Part shown: one piece after another, positions 35,727 through 46,977 of the stretch
Position numbering within the stretch: position 1 is the first letter of the stretch
Layout: the number at the start of each line of letters is the position of its first letter
Source of the DNA: Actinomortierella ambigua
Taxonomy: Eukaryota; Mortierellomycota; Mortierellomycetes; Mortierellales; Mortierellaceae
NCBI GenBank assembly: GCA_016098155.1
Contig: JAAAJB010000025.1
Location: 1 to 64,000, forward strand
DNA: 64,000 nt
Reading direction: 5' to 3'
The notes under the pieces: generated by a model
The model's database searches: none
The model's input: the letters and a program-made list of their open reading frames with translations, nothing else
Told to the model about the DNA's origin: nothing
Made by a program: the position numbers and the translations under genes

Positions 35727-36507
35727 GCACACACGCATTGTTGTACTCTGTCGTATCATAGTTTTTCTTTCATTTTTGTTCCCCTTTCACCCTCACCGCG
35801 CCTCCTCATCCTGCGATTTATTATTCTTGTACCATGGCCTTTTTTCACTTGTTTTGTTTTCTCTCACCCTCTTCCTCCTTGGCATTGTAATCATTTCTTC
35901 CAACTGTTGTGTCGATATCATAAAGATCTTTTTTTTTCTCAAAATGTTCAAGAGTGAAAGTGATAGGTATGCATGCAGCTTATTTGAATTCATGTTTCGC
36001 GCATTGCTCTCTCCCCACTCCCGGAGACAGTCACTCCTCGCTTCTGAGCTGAATCTCCCCACACTCGCAGCATTTCGTTCAACTCAATCTCTTCCAAAAA
36101 CCTCCTTTCCTACCCGGCTAGCCACCAGCTGCTGCATGCATTGACTACCTCCGTCCCCTCCTCAAAGCCCCCCTTCCCGCGCCCCCCTCCATTGCCCCTG
36201 CATCTCCACCGATCCCTAGTGCTCTTCTTCACATTCCCCCCTGCGATCACTCTCGACTGATCCCCTCCCATTGTCGATCTCAAACAAAGCATTGTAAGGT
36301 TTTGAGCCCTGATCCGTTCCATGCCCTGAATCAGTACACCACAAATGCCTTCACTCTTCATGATCCCGTCGGGGAATGTCTCTTGTTGGCTCGACTGGCT
36401 TTGATAGTCTTCGTCCCCTCTCACTCTCCTTTGGTCTGACTTTCGTTCTTCCCGTGGACGGGTGTCTTTTTTATCTTCCTTTCTTTCTTGGGCTGCAACA
36501 GAAGACA
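35727..36507. other. Intergenic region NOP56 / CLU1
   Basis: About 780 bases of pyrimidine-rich sequence with the NOP56 3' end and the CLU1 promoter and leader. I see no further gene or clear element. Confidence 0.5.
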
Positions 36508-39500
36508 ATGTCAGATCCCGTCCCTGAGCAAGCCCACGATATGCCCACTGCTGAGGCTGCTGCCTTTGCCGGGCAAGAAGACCAAGGTAAAGCGCGAGAG
36601 TCGCCTCTTTCCTTGCCTAATAGCGCTTCATTAAGCGTCTCTACATGGCGGGCGCATGCACGACTAACAGTAAAATCAATCTTCCCTTCTTTTCCACAAA
36701 AGTGATCGAGGATGCTGGTACTGAGGAGTTCTACCAAGTGACCATCAACCTGCCCGAAAACACTGGCAAGGTCCAGGTCATTGTAAGTTTTTCGTTTTGT
36801 CACGCTCCCACCCTTTTTTTGCCTCCGTTGTCTGCAGGCGAAGATTGTCACTTCAGTCATGGGCATCGTGTTTGCCGCTCCCTTGTTTTGACCCTCTCTT
36901 CCTTTTCTTTTTTTTTTTTTTTTTTTTTTGATGGATCGGATCTATAGGCCAGCCCCCATGAGGCGATCCAAGATGTGCGCCAATCGATCGTTGAATCGAC
37001 CGAGACCTGTATTCACTCGTGCTTTTCGCTTGCCTTCAATGGCGTCAAGCTTAACGACTTTATGGAGTTGGGTGATGTCGATGGCATTACACCTGATGCT
37101 GAGCTCGACCTTGTCCTTGGTAGGTCCTTTTCTCCTCACGGACGCGCGTTTCGCTCCGAAACCTCGGGGAGCCGTTGGAAATTCGCAGCCCCGCCAAACA
37201 AACACGCCCAAACTCGTCTGACCCTGATCTCCCCCTCTTTCGGAATTTTTTTTTCGTACATTTTCAACTCCAGACAACTACACTGAGCGCGAGGCTCGCA
37301 TTCACATCAACCGCCTCCGCGATCTGCTGGCGGGCCCTACGAAGCAGAGCGTCAACGCCGTTGGCCTTGATCCAGGCCTGTCCTTCCTGTCGACTGTTGG
37401 TGGCCATGTTGGTACGTCCTCTTGTCCTGAATTATACAATGCCATTGGTGCTACTGTTCTCTTGGCTTGAACCATGAGGGCGCCTCATACACGAAGAGTC
37501 TTGTCACTCAGTATTGCCCACCCATCCACGTATACCCAACCCAATGCGATAACCATAGAGGAACAACCCATCGATCCTGCAACTCTCGAGACAGCCCCCA
37601 CAACCGTCTTCTCCAGCTTTGACCTGGAGGCGTCTGCGCCGTTATCGGGCTTTGTCCCCAAGGGCCTGGAGCGCAGCCCCGTCCAGTGCGTCAAGAGCAT
37701 TGCCCTGTCTGGTTGGAATCCTCCCCCGCCACCGCTCAAGCTGCGTGGTGATCTGCTGTACCTGATTGTCACGACTCTCGAGGGCGAGACGGTGCACATC
37801 ACGTCGTCGGTCACCGGCTTCCATGTCAACAAATCGACCTCGAACCACTTTGACCCGCACCCACGCACAGACAGCAAGGCTGCCAGCCACCACTCACTCA
37901 TCGTCCTGTTGGAGAAGATCTCGCCCATGTTTGCCACAAACTTTAAGAAGCTGCAAGACCAGATCACGCGCTATCATATGCTGGAGGTGCTCCCCATCAC
38001 CACCGTGCAGCCCGCCTACCCTTGGGCGGTCCAGCCTCAGCACCATACCTTTGACCCCACTCGCCCAGCGGAGGCCTATCTCAACTATGGCACGGACTCT
38101 GTCGACAGCCTGCGCGACTGGAACGAAGAGATCCAATCACATCGCGAATTGCCTCGCAGCACGCTTCAAGAACGCGTGACGCGTGATCGCTTCCTCAACA
38201 AGATTTACGCCGATTTCGCTGAGGCTGCTGTCCGCGGTGCGATGGATGTCGTGAATGGCAATGTGGTGCCTTTGAACCCACTCGAGCCCACCGAGTCGCA
38301 CATGTACGTCTACAACAACATCTTTTACAGCAAGGGCTTCGACGGCCGCAACACCTTTGAGAATCTCGGCGGTGACGAGGCTGCCCATGTGGCGACGGGC
38401 AAAGATCTGGAGGGCGTGCGCTCGCTGAGTGGTGTCGATGTCGAGGGCCTCTATACCCTGGGCACGGTCGTTGTCGATTACAAGGGCACTCGTGTCGTCG
38501 CTCAGTCGATTGTACCTGGCATCTTCCGTCAGCAGGAAGAGTCTTCTATTGTCTATGGCTCGATCGACAACGGTCCCGTCGTCCGCTCTGACGAAAAGTT
38601 CCATGAGCTGCTGGGCCAGGCGGCCAAGGCTCTGCACTTGGCTGAGCATGCCGTCGAGGATGGCGAGGGCAAGGGTGTGAACCTGTGGACGTCATTCGAC
38701 ACCAAGGGTTTGCTCGGCGCCGATGGTCGCCGATATTTGCTGGACCTGTACCGCCTCAACCCTGTCGATGTAGAGTTTTTGGAGAAGGACGTCCCTGCCA
38801 AGGATGACATGCCTGAGTATCCTCACAAGCTCACGCTGCTGCGTCCCGAGCTGATTGTCTTCTTCTGGGAGACTCGTCTGAGACAGTGGGTCCAGGAGCG
38901 TGCTCGCGAGATTCAGCAGCGTGCCGAGGAGAAGAAGGCAAAGGAGGATGAGGCTGACAAATCAAAGGAGGCCAACCAGGAGGAGAAGAAGGACATTAAG
39001 GACGAGGCGAATGGCACCGCCACCGCCGACCACGACGACTCTGCAGCAACACCTGAGGAAGACGTGAACCTGCTGGACTTTGACCTTTCATTCAACGTGG
39101 ATGCTTTCACGGCCACTAACACGCCCGCTGACTGCCAAGACAAGAAGACTGAGCAGGAGAACCTTGTCCGTGAGGCTGCCAAGTTCTTGCGCGACAATGT
39201 CATTGCTGTCCTGCTGCAAGATTTCTTGGCCTATGTCGTCAAGCCCATCGACGGTGGTTCGTTGACCAAGGCCATGCACCGCCGTGGTATCAACATGCGC
39301 TACCTGGGTCGCATCGCTCGTCTAGCCCAGGAGAGCAACGAGCCAGCCCTGGAACATATCCACTACTTGGCCATGCAGGAGATGGTCGTCCGCGCTGTAA
39401 AGCGCATCCTTCGCCGCCTGATCCGCCCCATCCCTAGCACACATGTCCCCGACTGTGTGGCGCATGTTCTGAACTGCTTGCTTGGCCATGCCTTTAACCC

Positions 39501-40932
39501 TAAACCGACGGCCACCTTCGCTGGTGATGGTCACGAGTATGCCAACCTGACACCAGAGTCGCTTCGAGAGAAGATTGAGGATGAAGTTTTGTTGCGCTAT
39601 CGCTTCCGTCTCCCCGAGGGCTTTGTCAAGGACTTGCCTGCGGAGAAGAAGATCCCAGTCCTGCGTGAGGTCTGTCTCCGCGCTGGTATTCAGGTGGAGG
39701 CCCGTGACTATCTGTTTGCCCCAACGGCGGTTGCAGGTGAAGCACCTTCCGCCAACGAGGCTGTCCCTGCCCCCGCCGCTACGTCTAAGAAGGGTAAGCA
39801 GCAGCAGCAGCAGCAACAGCAGCAAGATAAGAACGCACGCAAGGCCACAAAGACCAAGAAGCGCATGGTGACTTTTGAGCCAAGCGACGTGCAGACGATT
39901 CTGCCGATGGTCAAGCAGGCGACGAACCGATTTGTGTATGCGGACGAAGCCTTTGAGGCCGGCAAGACCAGCCTCGCCCAGGGCCATCGCCAACTGGGTC
40001 TGGAGCTTTTGATGGAGTCGCTGGCGCTGCACGAGCAGACATACGGATTCCTTCATCCGGAGACGGCGCGATGCTACCAAGCGCTGGCGATGATCTACTA
40101 CTCATCTGAGGACAAGGACCTGGCGCTGGATTTCCAGCGCAAGGCTGTGATTGTGAACGAGCGGACTTTGGGCGTCGACAGCCCCGAGGCCCTGCACAGC
40201 TACCTGAATCTGGGGCTGTTTGAGAATGCAGCAGGCCGGACGCAGACTGCGCTCAAGTTTATGAAGCATGCGATCCAGTACTGGGACCTGATCTACGGCA
40301 AGGACCACCCAGACTCGGCCACGTCCGACAACAACATTGCGGTCATGCTGCAGTCGCTTCGTAACTTTGACGTGTCGTGCAAGTTCTTTGAGCGCGCCAA
40401 GGCCACCCAGGTCAAGGCCCATGGTGCGGACCACATGGTCGTTGCCAACAGCCATCACTTGGTCGCCAAGGCTTATGCGCTCAAGGGCGAGTTTGACGCC
40501 TCAGTCCAGGAGCAGCAGCGCGCCTATGACATCTTCTTGGCCCAGGCTGGCGAGGAGGATGTCCGGACCAAGGAGGCCGAGATGTGGTTGCAGGAGCTCA
40601 AGAACACGGCCGAGTTTGCCGCTCAGCAGGCCTTGTATGAGAAGAACAAGCATTTGCACCAGCAGCAGCAAGCCCAGCTTCAATACCAGCAGCAGCATCA
40701 ACACCAGCATGGCCCCGGAAAGGTATCGTCGCTGTCTGCCGCTGCCGCCGCTGCATCCGCCAAGGCTGCCTTGGCTGAGGCGGCGATCCGTGCTGCGAAT
40801 GCAGAGGCTCAGGTCGGATCCAAGGGCCATCTCCCTGTGGACGAGCTTTTGGAATTTATCAATAACCCAAAGGCTGGCGCATCATCAAAGTCGAAGAAGG
40901 CCAAGGGGGGCAAGCGCAGCAACAAGAAGTAA
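36508..40932 (+). CDS. CLU1: Clustered mitochondria protein (CLU1/TIF31 family)
   Basis: Exons 36508-36586, 36703-36782, 36948-37119, 37274-37411 and 37559-40932 give 1,280 residues. CLU proteins are cytosolic, bind mRNAs for mitochondrial proteins and are needed for normal mitochondrial distribution; the yeast protein is also loosely tied to eIF3. The N-terminal ubiquitin-like CLU-N domain lies about 27-150 (VTINLPENTGKVQV; SLAFNGVKLNDFMELGDV). The CLU domain lies about 340-600 (MYVYNNIFYSKGFDG; AQSIVPGIFRQQEESSIVYGS). The central TIF31 region follows, and TPRs near 960-1150 (HPETARCYQALAMIYYSSED; HSYLNLGLFENAAGRTQTALK). Length equals the family norm (about 1,250-1,300). A Lys-rich tail ends the protein. 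A 22-base poly-T run lies in the intron before exon 3. Confidence 0.96.
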
Positions 40933-41164
40933 TCTATCCAATCTCACCTCACCCTCTCCTCTTTCCTAACATAAGGGAATCCCCTCTCACCCGTTAGTCC
41001 CATCTTGTCTATTTTCGTTCTTCTTTTTTTTTTTTGCCTGTTTCCGTTTTTCATGTTCCTTCTTTTGTTTGTTTTTCACGTTCTTGTTCATTCTATCATT
41101 GTTCAATCTGCATTTTGCATGTAGAAGAGATACTTTTCGAGTATATAAACAAAACAAAAAAATA

Positions 41165-43037
41165 TCACTCATCGTCGCCTGACTCGTCAACAATGAGCCT
41201 CCGCCTTCGTCGCTGGCTCGACGCCTCCATCGTTTCTTCGGGCCCCTCCTCTATTGACCGACCAATAGCTGTTGTCTCGTCCATAGAGTCGTCATGCCTC
41301 TTGTTCAACTTCTTGGTATCTTCACTGTCATCTCCAGGCGGTGGGGTAGCCAACTCCTGCGTCAAGTCGTCTCCAGCAGTAGGAATGGATGGCTCCTGCT
41401 CACTACGCATGGCGGCTAAACGTGCTGCTCGCTGCTGCCGTATCCGGCTCAAGGTCGAAGCAGCATCGTCATTATATGTTGTCTGGAGAAAGCCATCGTC
41501 GCTGTCGTCATCGTCGTCATCCAGTTCTATTTGCGGTCGCGACTTTTCAGAGGGGCGACTAGCAGCGACAGTTGGTTTGATGGGCGTGCGAGGTGCCGCC
41601 AGAGGTCTGCTAGGAGACGATACTGAACTCGACAAACCATTTTCCTCATGAGCGACCAAAGGAGACGAAGAGCCACCATGCCCGGTGGCGGAGAAAATAG
41701 CGGCAAGGTCCATCTCGTCGTCCAGTGCTCCTGTTGCCGCTGCTGCTGCCAACTGAGCCTCTTTCTCACGTTGTTCCTCCAATGCCTCTCGCTTCAGGCG
41801 CTCCTGATCAAAGTGTTCGTCACGCCACGTCGACATTGTGACCTAGCATTTGATCCAGGGACAAAAAGAACCAGTCATGCAGAAGAAAAGAGAACTGGGT
41901 TAGACTCTTGCTTTTTCCGCCATGACTAACTATACAGCAAAAAAAAAAAAAAAAAAGGTAGGGCAGTGTAGGGAGGCTCTTTCGTTTCGGGGCTTACCTT
42001 GACACGATCATCATTCTTGCACTTGGCCTCAGCCAAGCGAATAAAGTCGTGAAATGTCGCCTTTGGGAAAAGGTTATCGCCCCATGTCTGGCACATGGCC
42101 ATCATCCTCGCAAGGTTGTCTTTCTAGAATGTTAAAAGACGAAAAAAAGTGCCAGTACCAATTGTTAGTAGAAGACAATTTCTTCCCTCCTGCCTACGAA
42201 AATTACTTTGTTTTTTCAAGTTCAAAATCTATTAAACCGTACAGCATTCGCCCGTTTCTCACTGTCACTGGCGTATTTCCGTCGAACCCTGAATGTCTGA
42301 CCATATTTCCGCAAAAGTGGCAGTCCTTGTTCGCCCAGCAGTCTACGTTCAGAATACATTGCATAAATAGGGAGAGCGATAAGACCTTTGGTGAGTACCC
42401 AGAATATGTGAACACGTCTTCTTTCTGTTCTCCAGTCAAAGGTCATAAGATGGCATAGCAAAGCGAGGCGAGAGGTGGAAAAAGGAAAAAGGTAGTGAAA
42501 AACCTTCCCACCTCTTCTCACGTACTTTTCAGCGTCGAGCTTTGGGACAGGTTTTCTCGGCTTCTTCTCCTTCTCAATAACATTCACCTCAGAGAGGTCC
42601 ATCAAGTCTGCATCGGCATCACGTCGTCTAGCCTCTCCTTGTCGTGGCGCGGCAGTTGCTCCTTGCGCTGGCCTTCCTGCCTGCCAACCGGCACCCCTGC
42701 CTCGGCCTCGGCCTCGACCTGATCCAGCGACCGGTCTCTGAGCCATCTGTTGCTCTAGTTGTCGTTGCTGCTGTAGTTGCTTCTCATGTTGTTCTTTCTG
42801 TTTCTTCTGGGCCTGCTCCATCTCTCTCCTGGTTTGCTGGATCATCGCCAGATAGTCCTGCGCAGGAGGTAAACTATTCAACGGGGCAGGCGCGACAGGC
42901 TCATCCTCGTCCCAGAGGTCCATGTCATCGTATTCCTCGTAGGTGGATGCATCCGGATCATTACGCTTGCGAGCCTCATACTGATTAGCCCATGCGGGCA
43001 GAGCGCGCTCGTTCCTCTGCTGTTCTGGCTCATCCAT
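41165..43037 (-). CDS. TIPIN: Replication fork protection subunit (TIPIN/Csm3/Swi3)
   Basis: Exons 43037-42526, 42342-42243, 42123-41998 and 41842-41165 give 471 residues. TIPIN pairs with Timeless (Tof1/Swi1) to stabilise stalled replication forks and pass on the S-phase checkpoint. The Swi3 domain (about 163-245) is assembled from three exons: PKLDAEK joins LLGEQGLPLLRKYGQTF, then KDNLARMMAMCQTWGDNLFPKA and FHDFIRLAEAKCK. The N-terminus is acidic (YDDMDLWDEDEP), followed by a Gln-rich coil and a GRGRGRG box. The C-terminus is charged and Ser-rich. The end of exon 2 is uncertain: GTACGG was chosen because it keeps phase and the basic stretch VRRKYA. An in-phase GTTCGA donor 39 bases earlier would shorten the domain. 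Confidence 0.85.
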
Positions 43038-43261
43038 GATGCCGTTGTAGATTGAAGGTGACTGAATCAAATCAACCTATTTTTCAATAGCTGTTGGCCA
43101 AAATTGGGAAACAATTGAAGCCTGTCCCGATATGGGAAAGAGGCCCCAATAGTCGCCACGACGATATTTTTGCCATGCATCCCACCTTTCCCCTGCTCCC
43201 CTCTTCACCAATACCGCTTTTCTCCCCATCCTTCATTCCACTCAATGCTCCACAGCTTGGC

Positions 43262-43355
43262 AACCAACAACACTCTGTCTAGTTGACGACGAGGCCACCT
43301 CCGACGCGTTCTCCATCGAGAATGAGCCCACCAAGACCGTTGAGGGCCTCAAGAG
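43262..43355 (+). pseudogene. Crinkler (CRN) N-terminal domain remnant
   Basis: The + strand reads through a segment resembling the start of Crinkler proteins: LCLVDDEATSDAFSIEN, then PTKTVEGLKR. This matches the ubiquitin-like CRN header LxCLV-GE-xSNAFSVxI-xxTVxxLKxLI of oomycete and fungal Crinklers, which are numerous in Mortierella-type genomes. No ATG lies in frame upstream. The frame runs into CA and CT microsatellite sequence at 43356-43396 instead of the usual continuation. No complete effector domain follows. I judge it broken. Crinklers are proposed host-directed or inter-hyphal effectors; nothing here suggests a working product. Confidence 0.6.
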
Positions 43356-43396
43356 GTTCACACACACACACACTCACTCTCTCTCTCTCTCTTTTC
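43356..43396. repeat. (CA)n(CT)n microsatellite interrupting the CRN remnant
   Basis: CA dinucleotides followed by CT dinucleotides and TTTTCAG. The stretch starts with GTTCAC and ends in CAG, so it also resembles a short intron, but the frame after it meets stop codons. Confidence 0.7.
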
Positions 43397-43416
43397 AGCC
43401 CCATACATCCAGCCTG

Positions 43417-43598
43417 ATTCTACTGCGAAGAACTGCATCGAGCGATCGTTCTCAACGACATCCACCACCACCATGCCCACCAGATTATCGACTTGAAGGA
43501 TGCTGAGGTTTTCCTGCAGAAACGACTTGAACCTTTTTTCAAGAGGACTTTACCATTTCACGCCGCAGCAACAGATGCCCAGCTGGCGATGCTGTGAA
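43417..43598 (+). pseudogene. Open tract of unknown origin downstream of the CRN remnant
   Basis: One frame is open for about 60 codons with protein-like composition (for example IIDLKDAEVFLQKRLEPFF) and ends in TGA. It has no start codon and no recognised family. It could be the tail of the same broken Crinkler gene; that is a guess from position. Confidence 0.3.
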
Positions 43599-43970
43599 GA
43601 CTTTACGACCTCTGGCAACCAAACACTTTATTGTCTGTCGTACCCAGGACCCATCTGCTGTTACCCCACTGTTAGCCCTTCAAGTTTAATAGGATAACTA
43701 GTTTACCAGTTTTTCCGACCAACAAGACGTCAGCCAGATACTCTCGAGCCGGTGAAAAGCCGCTGTTGGATGGTCCTGCCTATCCTTTCCAACGTGGCAA
43801 GATATCGTTCTCGGAGCAGCAGACAGTCGAGTTTTGTGGACGGGGTACAACCACGCCTCGATGGACTACGTACTCCTGATCATGGATAGACCGATAGTGA
43901 TAAACAAAAACCGATAGTGATTGGGGCAGTGGAGTAGGAACTCACGGCGTCGGAGTACCTCCAGACCACA

Positions 43971-44070
43971 TCAGCGCTAAGCTCTGTCACTCATCCTCAC
44001 ACTCGCTGTTGAGTCAATGCTGAATCAACAACGAGTGTAGGTCTGGGTGACAGAGCCTGGTTCAGCGCTA
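43971..44070. repeat. Long imperfect palindrome (hairpin, MITE-like)
   Basis: The left arm (43971-44012) and right arm (44025-44070) are near-complementary, with a 12-base loop. Shared blocks, read in arm orientation, include AGCGCT, CTCTGTCAC, ACACTCG and TGTTGA. Small bulges break the pairing. Such structures arise from foldback transposons or encode hairpin RNA. No flanking target duplication was identified. Confidence 0.65.
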
Positions 44071-44734
44071 GAGATGCCTGTCCGTCAATCGCTTGAGCGC
44101 TTCAATGGTGTCCGTCTCGTGGTCCCTCCTCTCCTCCATGGCGCCGCCCTGCCCAATGGCAGAAGCTGCGCCACACAAGTAGCGACCAGGCATCCAATAA
44201 ATTCAGCAGGGTCAAGAACGAATGAGTCTCAAGGGGTGGTTATGGTCCCTGGAAACCAACTCCTCCCTCCTTCCCCCTCTCCATGCGTGAGCCTGTTCAA
44301 GGATGTTAGGGGAAGGTGGGACAACGTACTTCGATCTTCTCCTACACTGGCAGCGATGACTCGAGCGAGTCACGGTCTAGCCCCACAGTTCTAAAGGGCT
44401 TATTGTTAGAGGGATGGACCAACAAGCTCCCTTGCACAGGAAGTGGATTAGACTCTAAGAGCGTGGCGCGCCGAAGAGCGAGTATGACAACAAGAGAGAG
44501 GGAGAGGGGGGGTTGAATGGGAGACATGATGCATCACTCGCTGTTTCAAGCATTCATTGTTCACCCTGATTCCAATTTCCCCCCTTTCAACTCATTGCAT
44601 CATCATTTACCAAGCACAAGCGACACCATTGCATTTAAAAACTCCTCCTCCTCTTCAGACTTTTTTCTCTTTCCTGCATCACACCCGCTGCAAGCAAGCT
44701 TAATTTTGTACCCCCACAGAGATACACTGCAGCA

Positions 44735-46275
44735 ATGGTCTTATCACTCCGACAGCCATTGATACGACTATTAAGACTCGGGTTTCTGGCCTATCTGGCA
44801 GGGTCAGTCCTCTTCACAATCCACTATTTCGTGTCACCATACTCGGGCACACTACCATCGCCGGTTCTACGGCCTAAAGCAATCGCCGAGCAAGGCCAAG
44901 CAACGTTTGATGTCGAAAGCATTCGCTACAGCCAGCAGATCATGGAGTGGCCTGGTAAGCCCTTTGATTTTATGGTTAAAGTGTGAACATCCTATTGCTA
45001 CTGCCGTCAATGACTTTCCTCACATGGCTTCACATTCTTCCTTCCCTCTCAACGGTACAGCTGGAATGGGTACACATTCGATCGAGGAAGATGCTGTGCT
45101 TCACAAGATCTTTACAAATGCCATGCAGCCTTCGAAAGTGCTGCCGTACTACTTCAAAGCGACACGCGAATTTGAGCCGGAATCAGTAACAATCACGACG
45201 CTGATCACCTTTGATCGCTACCCGATCTTCAGCAAGCTAGTGACCAACTACCAAGGCCCCGTCTCTGTCAGCATCCACATCAATGACGACGAGATTCGAG
45301 ATGAAAATCTGTCAAAGCTACACGACATGTACAATTCGAGTCCGTACATGAAGGAGTTTGTCGATGTTCACGTCGTCGTTGACAAGTTTGATCGCCAGTT
45401 TAATATGTGGCGCAACGTCGCCCGCTTCTTTGCACGATCCAATTATTTTATGATGCTCGATGGTAAGTCGAGGTTTGATATTAAATTGGTCTCTCACAAA
45501 AAAAAAAAAAAAAGAGGAAGTATGAAAACAAGAACAAGGACACCTCAATAATACCATCACTTTAATTTTTTGCTCTGTGTTTATGTGGTGGATGGCTTAT
45601 TCATCTTGCATAGTGGACTTTCACATTTGCACCAACCTGCAGCAACATCTCAAGCTGGATTCGGAGGCGATGCGAGTTTTACGGGAAGGCGCAGCGGTGG
45701 TGTTGCCAGCGTTCGAGTATGTGGAACAGGACGACGGCATCGATTCGATGACGTTCCCAAAGACGAAGGCAGAGCTAATCAAGTTGGTCGAGGCGAAGAA
45801 GATTACGACGTTCCATGACTTCTTCCCCAAGGGTCACAACGCGACCGACTACGAGCGATGGTACCAGACGGATAGCGTGTACAAGGTGACGTCGTACCAA
45901 CACTCTTACGAGCCGTATGTGATTCTCAAGAAGGAAGGCACACCTTGGTGCGACGAGCGGTTTGTCGGCTATGGCGCCAACAAGGCAGCGTGTCTGTTTG
46001 AGATTTACATCTCTGGAGTCGACTACTGGGTGCTTCCGCAGGATTTCTTGATTCACCAGTCGCACCCATACAAGGAGGAGACACGCAAGCAGGAGCGCAA
46101 ATACAACCGCAAACTGTACCAAAATTTTCAGGAGGAGATTTGCTTCCGCTACACCCGTCAGTTTGTGCACGCGAACCAGTGGGACCAAAACCATCCGCGG
46201 TCGGAGAATCTCCGTGAGCAGTGCAACAAGATTCGCGGTTTTAAGCAGGCTATGGTTCAGTTCACCGGTTCTTGA
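44735..46275 (+). CDS. LARGE-like GT49 glycosyltransferase, compact copy
   Basis: Exons 44735-44954, 45061-45462 and 45614-46275 give 427 residues. It is a type II Golgi-type protein: a short basic N-terminus, a signal-anchor (LLRLGFLAYLAGSVLF), a stem, then the GT49 domain. Conserved parts are AMQPSKVLPYYF, TLITFDRYPIFSKL, the metal-binding DVD in MMLDVDFHI, GHNATDYERWY and GTPWCDERFVGYGANKAACLFEIY. The DVD triplet is split by an intron at the same place and phase as in the first copy, as is the intron after the stem. The third intron of the first copy is absent here. It probably extends a cell-wall or secreted glycan; substrate is unknown. This copy defines the minimal catalytic unit. Confidence 0.92.
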
Positions 46276-46317
46276 AGAAGAACCCCTCCCTCCCCTTGAA
46301 GGAATACTAAATGAAAA

Positions 46318-46323
46318 AATAAA
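46318..46323 (+). terminator. Candidate poly(A) signal of the compact GT49 gene
   Basis: AATAAA lies 43 bases after the GT49 stop codon. Confidence 0.5.
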
Positions 46324-46533
46324 GAAACGACACCTAGACATTAACTTCATCAGCCATTCATGCGGCATGCTTGTGGAAATCGCGGGATGTAATGGAATGT
46401 AATGTGATGTAACGCTGGTTTATTAGGCGGGGCGAGAAGAAAAAAAGGGGGTAGGGTGGGATGGGTGGGCGTAGAGAGCGTATCTTCATGAAAACAAAAG
46501 AGTGCCTTGTTCCAACGCTTAGAAGCATGATCA

Positions 46534-46743
46534 TCATACGCAGATGCAACGATACGAAAGCATGTCGCTACAGACACCGTTGGTGTATTTCAGTTCGAGG
46601 CAGTACTCGCGGCACCAATCCTCGTAGAAAGGACATCCATGGTCGAATATCTGTGCCTGTACTGGCCGGACGATGTTTAGGAGTGATAGCGCAGTCAAGG
46701 CTACAAGAGCGAAAGGTGCGTACTTTGGGGTGTTGAAAAACAT
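46534..46743 (-). CDS. Small secreted cysteine-rich peptide with defensin-like (CSalpha-beta) spacing
   Basis: A 69-residue single-exon frame. Residues 1-31 form a signal peptide with a hydrophobic core (FALVALTALSLLNIV) and a likely cut after PVQAQ. The mature part, about 38 residues, has six Cys spaced C-x6-C-x3-C-x9-C-x7-C-x-C and ends CICV. This fits the CSalpha-beta pattern (CxxxC paired with CxC) and contains a GxC...C gamma-core (GVC...C). The fungal defensin plectasin has the same x3, x9 and CxC features. The mature peptide is acidic rather than basic, unlike many antimicrobial defensins, so an antimicrobial role is not assured. It is small and single-exon, so expression should be confirmed. 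Confidence 0.65.
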   Translation of the reverse strand: MFFNTPKYAPFALVALTALSLLNIVRPVQAQIFDHGCPFYEDWCREYCLELKYTNGVCSDMLSYRCICV

Positions 46744-46977
46744 ATTTTTTTTTTTGTTCGTGGGAGATCTTTCAAGAGAAAAGATAAAAAGGTGCGGGAA
46801 TGTTGGAGTTGGTGTAAAACTTGATGATTGAGTTGTGCAACCTTCTCGGCTCGCCCAACTACAACCACCACAAATAAAAAAGCGTCTTATGACACTTGCA
46901 TGTGGTCTACAAGGTCATGGTGGCACGCCCTACAAAAGTAGAGGTTCTCCTTTTTTAAAAAATTAGTTCACACCCGT

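Larger units (their letters stand above)
43038..44734. other. Decayed intergenic segment between TIPIN and second GT49
   Basis: A 1.7-kb stretch without an intact gene. It holds a Crinkler-type remnant (43262-43355), a following open tract with no start (about 43417-43598), an 11-bp direct repeat (43891 and 43911), and a long imperfect palindrome (43971-44070). The right third is the likely GT49 promoter. The mix looks like a gene and a mobile-element trace eroding together. Confidence 0.55.

Noticed and set aside
34458..35759. 433-codon open frame antisense to NOP56
   Set aside because: It is Leu/Val-rich and mirrors the biased codon use of NOP56. The sense strand is an unmistakable conserved protein.
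44074..44394. 107-codon frame starting MPVRQSLERFNG before the compact GT49 gene
   Set aside because: Composition is not convincing, there is no recognised family and it lies in a decayed region. It may be a further remnant but cannot be supported.
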